Part shown: in pieces, positions 1 to 5,733 of the stretch
Position numbering within the stretch: the first letter of the stretch is position 1
Layout of the letters: every line of letters begins with the position of its first letter
Assembly: GCA_046262935.1 (NCBI GenBank)
Contig: JBHELT010000036.1
Location: 1 to 12,033, forward strand
DNA: 12,033 bases
DNA from: JBHELT01 sp046262935
GTDB lineage: Bacteria > Actinomycetota > CADDZG01 > JAHWKV01
Direction of reading: 5' to 3'
Translations under genes and position numbers: made by a program
Notes under the pieces: model-generated
What the model was told of the DNA's origin: nothing
Seen by the model: the letters and a program-made list of their open reading frames with translations, nothing else
Database searches by the model: none

Positions 1-261
1 GAACTCGACCGCGCAAAGGGACACATGCGCGGGGGAGTGGTGCTTGGATTAGAGGACCCAGCGTCGCGGATGACGCGCCTTGGAAAGTCGGAACTCGTTC
101 ACGGCGAGATACTTTCCATCGACGACGTGATCGCTCGCATCGATGAAGTGACCATCGAAGATGTTGCTGCCGTTGCCCAAGACCTGTTGAAGCCCGAGTC
201 GCGCGTTGTGTGCGTCATCGGCCCCTTCACCGTTGACGACTTCGCAGCCTGGGCGAGGTAG
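1..261 (+). CDS. M16 family zinc peptidase, C-terminal end (5' truncated by window)
   Basis: The frame is open from base 1 and ends at TAG 259-261, giving the last 86 residues of a longer protein. The visible part contains RAKGHMRGG, then a stretch with LGLEDPASRMTRLGKSELVHG, then an IDEVTIEDVAAVAQDLL segment. This is the usual closing part of the C-terminal lobe of M16 (pitrilysin/processing-peptidase-like) peptidases found next to dapB in actinobacteria. The HXXEH zinc site lies in the N-terminal lobe, outside the window, so catalytic competence cannot be judged. Family members are normally a little over 400 residues, so roughly four fifths of the gene is missing to the left. It converges on a minus-strand ORF whose stop lies 47 bases downstream. 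The ATG at base 25 is an internal methionine, not the start. Family assignment is by recognition of the C-terminal pattern; function (processing peptidase) is inferred from the family. Confidence 0.85.
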   Translation, partial: ELDRAKGHMRGGVVLGLEDPASRMTRLGKSELVHGEILSIDDVIARIDEVTIEDVAAVAQDLLKPESRVVCVIGPFTVDDFAAWAR

Positions 262-308
262 CTTCGCGGCACCTCGGTACAAGTCCTTACTGGGGGAATG
301 AGACTCCA

Positions 309-527
309 CTAACCGGCGTACACAACAGCGTCTATGTCTCCGCCATCGTCATCGATATCGCCGATCAAATGCTGCATAGATATTTGCGGTCCGCCCAGAC
401 CTTTGAGATATTCGATTGCGAGCTCCCGGTCCAGATGGAGAATCTTGATTGCCCACGTAGCTACCATGGCAAGGGTGTCATAGAGCCTATCGGCGACGAT
501 TCCGTGGAAGCGTTTCATATGCCACAT
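309..527 (-). CDS. Small hypothetical protein, 72 aa, downstream of the CXXCH membrane protein
   Basis: I do not recognise this protein. The frame runs from ATG at 527 to TAG at 309-311 on the minus strand. It encodes a His/Arg-containing N-terminus (MWHMKRFHG), a hydrophobic or amphipathic helix at about residues 15-31 (YDTLAMVATWAIKILHL), a charged helix (DRELAIEYLKGL) and an Asp-rich tail (GDIDDDGGDID). A second ATG at residue 4 could be the true start. No convincing Shine-Dalgarno sequence precedes either; a GAGG lies about 30 bases upstream, inside the end of the previous gene. It follows the CXXCH membrane protein gene on the same strand after 26 bases, so co-transcription is plausible and supports it being real. 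The composition does not look like a shadow, and no other gene occupies this stretch. An alternative is a non-coding trailer of the upstream gene. Confidence is moderate. Confidence 0.5.
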   Translation of the reverse strand: MWHMKRFHGIVADRLYDTLAMVATWAIKILHLDRELAIEYLKGLGGPQISMQHLIGDIDDDGGDIDAVVYAG

Positions 528-553
528 GATAAGTCTTTAGATCAATCGGGGCG

Positions 554-1117
554 TTACCTCATCTCGCTTTCGTCCACTTCCTCACCGTAGATGACGTGGC
601 CCCCAGGCGCGAACTGGGGCAAGGCTTTGCTTTTGCGCTTTATCTGTTGACGGATGAACCACTGAGCCGATGGCACCGCCGCGATCGCTAGGAACTCGCC
701 GAACAGGTTCTGCGAACCACCTGAGCTTCGGAACCAATGAAAGACCGAACCGCCCCCTAGGATCGCCAGCCATCCGGCGAGCATCGATTGCCAACCTAAG
801 AACCAGCTCTGCATCCTGAGCATCGAGATCTGTTCCTCAATAGGCAGGGCTTCGCGTGCGGCCGAGATCATGACGTCCGCCAACTGGTTGGCACATCGGG
901 GGCAGCCTTTCACCGGTTGGGCGTGGCGTGCCTTGTGACAGAAGTCGCATCCATCGGGACCATCAACTTCAGGCGGGATCAACTTGCCGTTCTCGACTCG
1001 ACCAGGGCTCACCACGTGGAAGGCGTAATGGCAACCTTCGCATCCAGGATGGTTGGCCGTGTGGCCGTTGAAGCAAGTGGTCATACATCCATCATCGACA
1101 ACCACCCGCCGCGGCAT
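554..1117 (-). CDS. Cys-rich membrane protein with two CXXCH motifs (c-type cytochrome-like or zinc-binding)
   Basis: Predicted 187 residues from ATG at 1117 to TAA at 554-556. The frame stays open far upstream inside dapB, but that part is antisense shadow. GAAAGG at 1121-1126 (minus) sits just before this ATG, with somewhat short spacing. Residues 11-75 hold four cysteine pairs: C11/C15, CEGCH 26-30, CDFCH 57-61 and CPRC 72-75. Two are canonical CXXCH heme c attachment motifs, and extra histidines nearby (H19, H23, H34, H65) could be distal ligands. A hydrophobic segment at about 107-129 and a weaker one at 138-155 suggest membrane anchoring, followed by a basic cytoplasm-like tail (RQQIKRKSK, 156-164). 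No signal peptide or N-terminal anchor precedes the cysteines, although heme c attachment normally occurs outside the membrane. It could therefore be a 5'-truncated multiheme cytochrome, an N-out protein, or a cytoplasmic zinc-binding protein. It is divergent from dapB by 30 bases and upstream of a small ORF on the same strand. Confidence 0.65.
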   Translation of the reverse strand: MPRRVVVDDGCMTTCFNGHTANHPGCEGCHYAFHVVSPGRVENGKLIPPEVDGPDGCDFCHKARHAQPVKGCPRCANQLADVMISAAREALPIEEQISMLRMQSWFLGWQSMLAGWLAILGGGSVFHWFRSSGGSQNLFGEFLAIAAVPSAQWFIRQQIKRKSKALPQFAPGGHVIYGEEVDESEMR

Positions 1118-1132
1118 GACCCTTTCGCGGGA

Positions 1133-1138
1133 TAGGCT
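1133..1138 (+). promoter_or_regulatory. Candidate -10 box (TAGGCT) for a leaderless dapB transcript
   Basis: TAGGCT fits the actinobacterial -10 pattern TANNNT and ends 9 bases before the dapB ATG, which would put the transcription start at or within a few bases of the start codon. No clear -35 element and no Shine-Dalgarno sequence were seen. The whole gap to the divergent gene is only 30 bases. This is inference from position; such six-base matches also arise by chance. Confidence 0.3.
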
Positions 1139-1147
1139 CCGAGCATC

Positions 1148-1957
1148 ATGGTGAGGGTGGCTGTCTTTGGCGCAGCCGGGCGGATGGGCTCTGAGGTTTG
1201 CAGGGCTGTTTCCGACGCGCCAGACCTGGAATTGGTGGGTGCCGTTGACCCAACCGCGGCGGGCGTGGAGCTGGCCAAGGTAGCGGGGGTCACCGAAGAC
1301 CTCACGATCTGCGCCCATCCGAGCGAGATGCCAACCAGGCCCGATGTCGCGGTCGATTTCACGATCGCAGAGGCGGCTTTGGTGAACGTCGATTGGTGCA
1401 TCGCCAACAATGTGCATTCGGTGGTAGGCACCAGCGGTCTTACTGCCCAGCAGATAGAGGTCATCCGAACCAGCATCGACGCCACCGGCCGCGAGACCGG
1501 GGTCCTTATCGCTGCGAACTTCGCCATCGGCGCGGTTTTGTTGATGGAGTTCTCGCGCATGGCTGCTCAGTTGATGCCCGAGGCCGAGATCATCGAACTG
1601 CATCATCCGGGCAAGAAAGATGCGCCCTCGGGGACGGCCATCAAAACGGCCGAGGCGATAAGAGAGGGCCACGCCATCGCGGATGTCTCTCCCGCCGCAT
1701 CGCCGGGGGCCGAGTCCGAGATCATCAAAGGGGCACGCGGCGCCGAGCGCGACACTGTCCACATCCACAGCGTTCGGCTGCCGGGCCTCGTCGCCCATCA
1801 AGAAGTGATCTTCGGCGGCCAAGGTCAGATCCTTTCGATCAGACACGACTCCATCGACCGCACTTCGTTCATGCCTGGAGTCCTTCTTGCGGTGCGACAG
1901 ATCCCCAAACATCCGGGACTTACCGTGGGGCTCGAGCACTTCATCGAACTTTGGTAA
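1148..1957 (+). CDS. dapB: 4-hydroxy-tetrahydrodipicolinate reductase
   Basis: DapB reduces the DapA product to tetrahydrodipicolinate with NAD(P)H in the diaminopimelate/lysine pathway, in the cytoplasm. The 269-residue length is typical. The N-terminal nucleotide-binding loop GAAGRMG is at residues 8-14, DFT at 70-72, GTSG at 94-97 and AANFAIG at 122-128. The substrate-binding core ELHHPGKKDAPSGTA at 150-164 carries H152 and K156, matching catalytic His159 and Lys163 of the E. coli enzyme. HSVRLPGLVAHQEVIFG follows near 207-223, as usual for the family. ATG 1148 gives the expected start right before the Rossmann motif; GTG 1151 would shorten it by one residue. No Shine-Dalgarno sequence is evident. 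The amidohydrolase gene follows after 19 bases and is probably co-transcribed. dapA lies about 2.9 kb further on, separated by two accessory genes. Identity is secure. Confidence 0.97.
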   Translation: MVRVAVFGAAGRMGSEVCRAVSDAPDLELVGAVDPTAAGVELAKVAGVTEDLTICAHPSEMPTRPDVAVDFTIAEAALVNVDWCIANNVHSVVGTSGLTAQQIEVIRTSIDATGRETGVLIAANFAIGAVLLMEFSRMAAQLMPEAEIIELHHPGKKDAPSGTAIKTAEAIREGHAIADVSPAASPGAESEIIKGARGAERDTVHIHSVRLPGLVAHQEVIFGGQGQILSIRHDSIDRTSFMPGVLLAVRQIPKHPGLTVGLEHFIELW

Positions 1958-1964
1958 CGCAGAT

Positions 1965-1969
1965 GGGAG
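1965..1969 (+). promoter_or_regulatory. Ribosome binding site of the amidohydrolase gene
   Basis: GGGAG lies 7 bases before ATG 1977. It decides the start: the frame is open further upstream into dapB (another ATG at 1887), but only the 1977 start has a Shine-Dalgarno sequence and gives the expected family N-terminus. Confidence 0.65.
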
Positions 1970-1976
1970 TTTGTCT

Positions 1977-3176
1977 ATGAGAACGGTATTCACCGGTGGT
2001 CTTGTATTCGACGGGACGGGGGCCGACGCGAGTCGCGCAGATGTTGTTGTCGAAGATGGAATGATCGTCGAGGTAGGTTCAGCACTCGATGGCGATCATT
2101 CGGTCGATGTCACTGGCAAGACCTTGATCCCCGGTTTGTTCGACTGCCATACGCACGTCATCTTGAGTCACATCGACTTTTGGAGGCACCTGCAAACTCC
2201 TTTCTCTTATCGTTTCTACGAAGCAGCAGTAAATCTCGCTGCGACTTTGCGCGTCGGGATCACAACTGTGCGCGATGCGGGCGGCGCCGACCTCGGTATC
2301 AAGACCGCAGTTGCGCACGGCCTCATCCCCGGCCCCCGCATGCAGATCTCGATCAACATGATCAGCCAGACCGGGGGTCACGGCGACGGCTGGATGGTCT
2401 GCGGGGTTCCCGTCCCATTGTTCGTACCGCACCCCGGCCTTCCTTCAGGAATCGTAGATGGGCCAGATGCTATGCGGCACAAGGTTCGTGAGCTGATAAG
2501 AGCTGGGGCAGACGTCATCAAAGTCGCGACTTCCGGCGGCGTTCTTTCGCCCCGCGATGATCCCCGTCACGGCCATTTCCGCGATGATGAGTTGCAGGTT
2601 CTTGTGGCAGAAGCACAAGCCGCAGGCCGTTGGGTGATGGCCCACGCGCAAGCGACCGACGGGATCAAAGCCGCCATCAACGCGGGCATCCGCTCAGTGG
2701 AGCACGGAGTGTTCCTCGACGACGAGGCCATAGACATGATGCTGAAGAATGGGACGTTCCTTGTTCCGACTCTGCTCGCGCCTACCGGTGTGTTGGCGGC
2801 AGCCGATGCCGGCGCGCAGATCCCCGCCGAATCGATACGCAAAGCCCGCGAGGTGGTCGACATACATCGCGAATCCATAAGACGCGCGATCGACGCGGGC
2901 GTGAAGGTTGCGATGGGGACCGATTCAGGGGTCACGCCGCACGGGAACAATCTGGGCGAACTCCCGCTGATGGTCGACGCGGGCATGACCCCTGCCCAGG
3001 CATTGGTCGCAACCACGAAGACGGCGGCGGAGTTGATGGGCTTGCAAGACGAGTTGGGAACGATCGAAGTGGGAAAGCGCGCCGACCTGGTTGTCGTCGA
3101 TGGGGACCCCCTTGAGTTGAAAACGCTCCCCGACAACATCACTGCCGTCTACAAGGACGGATCCCAAGTTACATAG
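1977..3176 (+). CDS. Metal-dependent amidohydrolase (imidazolonepropionase/prolidase-like subgroup)
   Basis: Predicted 399-residue cytoplasmic hydrolase of the amidohydrolase superfamily. It has an N-terminal beta-sandwich strand set (VFTGGLVFDGTG, 4-15), the metal motif HTH with H58 and H60, and the bridging lysine K182 in IKVATSGG, expected to be carboxylated. Further metal ligands are H223 (MAHAQ) and H243 (VEHG), and the catalytic/metal aspartate is D316 in GTDSG. The C-terminal GTIEVGKRADLVVVDGDPL returns to the sandwich domain. All superfamily ligands are present, so it should be active. The overall pattern (EHG, MGTDSG, GELPLMVDAGMTPAQAL) resembles the group of binuclear enzymes that includes imidazolonepropionase relatives and bacterial Xaa-Pro dipeptidases/N-acyl amino acid hydrolases; the substrate cannot be told from sequence. 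It follows dapB by 19 bases with its own GGGAG ribosome binding site and ends 10 bases from the convergent kelch gene. A role in lysine or peptide metabolism is only suggested by the neighbour. Confidence 0.92.
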   Translation: MRTVFTGGLVFDGTGADASRADVVVEDGMIVEVGSALDGDHSVDVTGKTLIPGLFDCHTHVILSHIDFWRHLQTPFSYRFYEAAVNLAATLRVGITTVRDAGGADLGIKTAVAHGLIPGPRMQISINMISQTGGHGDGWMVCGVPVPLFVPHPGLPSGIVDGPDAMRHKVRELIRAGADVIKVATSGGVLSPRDDPRHGHFRDDELQVLVAEAQAAGRWVMAHAQATDGIKAAINAGIRSVEHGVFLDDEAIDMMLKNGTFLVPTLLAPTGVLAAADAGAQIPAESIRKAREVVDIHRESIRRAIDAGVKVAMGTDSGVTPHGNNLGELPLMVDAGMTPAQALVATTKTAAELMGLQDELGTIEVGKRADLVVVDGDPLELKTLPDNITAVYKDGSQVT

Positions 3177-3186
3177 ACCTGTTCGC

Positions 3187-4715
3187 TTATGTTGGGGAGG
3201 ACCAACCGGGGACGAAGGCTTCTGACGATGGGACGCCCTCGCCGAATGAGTTGACCGCCCTCACCTGGTAATAGCAAACACGGCCGCCTGGACAGTTATC
3301 TACATAGGTCGTGGTTCCCGCAGGGACTGTGGCCTTCAAAGACTCGAATCCGCTTTGCCAAGCTGCATAGATCTTGTACGAAGTTACGGAAGATCCCATG
3401 GTGTTGCTGCCAGGGGGATCCCATTGGATCGTGACCTTCCCAAAGGTCGGCCCCGGTTGGGCGATAAGGTGCTGTGGAGCCCCGGGTTTCAGGCTGTAGC
3501 GCACGATGGCGGTCCTCCACCATGTTTCGTCATGTCCACCGAACAAGTAAACGAAATTGCCGTCGAAGATCGCGCTTCGCCAGTATCGATCCATCTTGGC
3601 TGACATCTCGGTGACGGAGTCGGTAGCCGGATCGTACCGAGCGATCCGCCAGAAAGCCTTTCCCAACTCCACGTTGGGTGACATCGTCCCATTCTGATAC
3701 TGGGCCTCGACGTCGATGCCTACTGTGCCGTTTGAATAATGGGCGCCCTGGGCGGGAGGAAGATCGAACACGTAAACGTAACCGTTCGCCCAGACAGCGC
3801 TCGTGGTGCCGGTGCTGTCCCAGAGCTTTGCATTCATAACAGTCAGTGTGTCGGTTGCCGGATCGTAGCGTGAGATCGAGTATCCCCAGCTCAGATACGC
3901 CGGTGTGCCGTAACCCGAGTTGCCGATACCAGGGATGAGCCATAGTCCTTCCGGCGCTGTTGCATATGTGCCACCCGAGAGGATGTATGCATATTTGCCA
4001 CTCCACACAGCATTGGTGAAGCCTCTATCGTCGGGCAGTGTTGCGGCCATCGTAGTGACGACATCATTCACAGGGTCGTAACGCAGTATCGAAGTTTGGC
4101 AGGCCGCGGCCGTGCATCCTCCAAAGATGTACGCGTACCCGCCTGCCCAGATGGCACTCGTTCCGTAGCGCGGTTCAGGAAGTGTGGCGCCAACAGCGGA
4201 GATCGCATTCGTGACCGTGTCGAACTTCAATATCTGGTTTGAAATGATTTCGGTATGAAGCGAACAATCTGGAGAAGTCGCGGGGCAGGCTGTTCCTCCG
4301 AACAGGTAGATATACCGGCCGTCCGTGGCTCCTGAGGTGTTCTTGATCGCGTACGGAAGTTGGGGGAGCGCGGCCACTAGTCCTGTTGAAGGGTCATAGG
4401 AGGCGACCTGCCTCCTAGCGTAATAGGTGACGGCTCCGCAGGGGCGCCACCACCGCCGTAGCAACCATAGGCATCGCAATAACCGCCACCACCTCCTCCT
4501 CCGCCAGAGTTGGGGACAGCGCGGCAGCATCCGCCGAATACGTATGCTTTCTGGCCATTCCAGACGGCGGTTGAGCCGTACGTGTCAACAGGAAGGTCGG
4601 CCACTATCGCCGATCGGTCGGCTCGTGCTTGAGGGGTGGCGAGCAAGAGGGCTGCCAAAGTTGCAAAAGCCAGAGCCCATGCCGCCAGTCGCTCAGTTCT
4701 CACATTTGGATCCAT
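3187..4715 (-). CDS. Secreted kelch-repeat protein with C-terminal fibronectin type III domain, frame broken by one base
   Basis: Two minus-strand frames together encode one protein. The first (ATG 4715) carries a signal peptide and the opening kelch segment; the second continues with ARRQVASYDPSTG and runs to TAA 3187-3189. Inserting one C (plus-strand G) in the run at 4441-4444 joins them into 509 residues without a stop. Kelch-type blades recur with the pattern YxFGG/AYIFGG and RYDPxTD: AVWNGQKAYVFGG, GRYIYLFGG, GGYAYIFGG, SGKYAYILSGG, NGYVYVFDL and GNFVYLFGG, so about six blades forming a beta-propeller. The last ~95 residues (from PGAPQHLIAQPG to NSFGEGVPSSEAFV) form a fibronectin III domain with conserved W and Y positions. 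Function is unknown; such proteins are extracellular binding proteins, occasionally oxidase-like. Several Cys pairs (GGTACPATSPDC, CTAAAC, CPGGRVC) fit an exported protein. It may be a pseudogene, a sequencing error, or made by frameshifting. Confidence 0.8.
4377..4715 (-). CDS. N-terminal open frame of the frameshifted kelch protein (signal peptide part)
   Basis: This 112-codon frame starts at ATG 4715, the only upstream option because an in-frame TGA lies at 4722-4724. It encodes a Sec-type signal peptide: basic N-region with R6 and R9, hydrophobic core at about 10-26, and likely cleavage after ARA at residue 32. DTYGSTAVWNGQKAYVFGG, the first kelch segment, follows, then a Cys/Gly-rich insertion with eight consecutive glycines and YCDAYGCYGGGG. 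After the C4 run (plus-strand GGGG 4441-4444) the frame leaves the kelch reading and ends after about 20 unrelated residues at TAG 4377-4379. It is not a separate gene but the 5' part of the kelch gene described above. No good Shine-Dalgarno sequence precedes the ATG. Confidence 0.7.
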   Translation of the reverse strand: MDPNVRTERLAAWALAFATLAALLLATPQARADRSAIVADLPVDTYGSTAVWNGQKAYVFGGCCRAVPNSGGGGGGGGYCDAYGCYGGGGAPAEPSPITLGGRSPPMTLQQD

Positions 4716-4848
4716 TCGTCGTCATGACCCAGATTCCTGCTCGCTATGGAAAAACAATCCTTCACAGGCACCGATGAGCGAGTTTTGGAGCCGAGCGTTG
4801 TTATAGTCGAGTTGGCAGGTCGATCGTGAACCAAGCAAGGAGCATCTC
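4716..4848. promoter_or_regulatory. Divergent intergenic region between the kelch gene and dapA
   Basis: This 133-base gap must hold the promoters of both the minus-strand kelch gene and the plus-strand dapA-rnj-ftsK operon. On the plus strand a TATAGT at 4802-4807 is a fair -10 candidate for dapA, which would give a leader of about 35 bases; no well-spaced -35 was found. The same spot read on the minus strand gives ACTATAAC, so it could serve either direction. No terminator or operator repeat was seen. Confidence 0.35.
4837..4842 (+). promoter_or_regulatory. Ribosome binding site of dapA
   Basis: AAGGAG, a strong Shine-Dalgarno sequence, lies 6 bases before ATG 4849 and fixes the dapA start. 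Confidence 0.8.
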
Positions 4849-5733
4849 ATGAAAGGAAGATTCGGCGACCTGATCACCGCCATGGTCACCCCCTTCGACG
4901 ATGAAGGCAAAGTTGACCTCGGCGGCGCACAGGCCCTCGCTGACTGGCTGGTAGATCACGGCTCCGACGGGCTGGTCGTCGTCGGTTCAACCGGCGAGGC
5001 CCCCACGCTCAGCGACGAAGAGAAGATCGACCTTTGGAAAGCGGTTACCGAGGCAGTTGGTGGCAAGGCGAAAGTGATCGCCGGCACGGGGACCTATGAC
5101 ACCGCCCACTCGATCCATCTGACCAAGAAGGCTGAGAGCATCGGCGTCGATGCGATCCTGACGGTCACCCCTTATTACAACCGGCCCCCGCAGGAGGGTC
5201 TGTACGCACACTTCCGCGCGATAGCGGAGAGCACCGCGCTCCCGGTCATCTTGTACGACATACCGATCAGGAGCGCTCGCAAGATCGAACACCAGACCAT
5301 CATGCGGCTTGCCGAAGTGAGCAACATCGCAGCAGTGAAAGATGCTTGCGGCGACGCCCAAGCCGCCGCGCGCCTAGTTGCCCAAGCACCAGAAGGATTC
5401 CAGATCTATAGCGGTAACGACGGCGACACGCTGCCTTGGCTAGCGGTCGGCGCCGTAGGGGTCATCGCTGTCGCTTCTCACGTTGTTGGGCCGCAGATGA
5501 CCGAGATGATCTCGCTGTTTCACTCGGGCGACGCGGAGGGGGCGCGCAAGATACACCTCGACCTGATGGAAGTCTTCGACGCCATGAGCATCACCACCAA
5601 CCCGATACCGGTGAAGGCTGCGATGGAACTTCTCGGTCACAAGGTCGGGCCCCCGCGCCTGCCATTGGTACCTGCGACCGAAGAAGAGCGCGCGAAGCTG
5701 AAGCAGGTCTTATCCAAGGCCGGAGTGCTCTGA
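4849..5733 (+). CDS. dapA: 4-hydroxy-tetrahydrodipicolinate synthase
   Basis: DapA condenses pyruvate with aspartate semialdehyde, the committed step of the diaminopimelate/lysine branch, in the cytoplasm. The protein is 294 residues, a standard length for this TIM-barrel enzyme. Key sites are visible: GSTGEAPTL at 46-54, TPYYNRP at 107-113, YDIPIR at 136-141 with the catalytic tyrosine Y136 and R141, and the Schiff-base lysine K164 in AAVKDACGD. GNDGDTLPW and the late NPIPVKAAMELLG also match the family. The first threonine of the usual GTTGE motif is serine here (S47), a conservative change seen in some relatives. The start is fixed by AAGGAG at 4837-4842. The gene opens an operon: the RNase J reading frame begins within its stop codon region and ftsK follows directly. 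dapB, the next pathway enzyme, is upstream in the same orientation but separated by two genes. Confidence 0.97.
   Translation: MKGRFGDLITAMVTPFDDEGKVDLGGAQALADWLVDHGSDGLVVVGSTGEAPTLSDEEKIDLWKAVTEAVGGKAKVIAGTGTYDTAHSIHLTKKAESIGVDAILTVTPYYNRPPQEGLYAHFRAIAESTALPVILYDIPIRSARKIEHQTIMRLAEVSNIAAVKDACGDAQAAARLVAQAPEGFQIYSGNDGDTLPWLAVGAVGVIAVASHVVGPQMTEMISLFHSGDAEGARKIHLDLMEVFDAMSITTNPIPVKAAMELLGHKVGPPRLPLVPATEEERAKLKQVLSKAGVL

Noticed and set aside
254..276. Inverted repeat CGAGGT/ACCTCG at the M16 gene end as a terminator
   Set aside because: Six pairs with an 11-base loop and no following T-run; too weak to call.
1393..1980. 195-codon plus-strand frame overlapping dapB
   Set aside because: Out-of-frame shadow, rich in Arg/His/Pro, without motif or start signal.
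1118..1993. Long minus-strand open frame extending the CXXCH gene upstream through dapB
   Set aside because: It is antisense to the secure dapB gene and encodes low-quality sequence without signal peptide or domain; only the part from 1117 down has protein character.
4430..4450. Programmed -1 frameshift site in the kelch gene
   Set aside because: No X XXY YYZ slippery heptamer in the right phase and no clear downstream stimulatory structure; a one-base indel explains it more simply.
4427..4777. 116-codon plus-strand frame opposite the kelch N-terminus
   Set aside because: Arg/His-rich complement of the Gly-rich repeat and signal peptide; no coding character.
5436..5729. Upstream extension of the RNase J frame to ATG 5436
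   Set aside because: It lies inside dapA, is Arg/His-rich shadow sequence, and RNase J homology begins only after the dapA stop.
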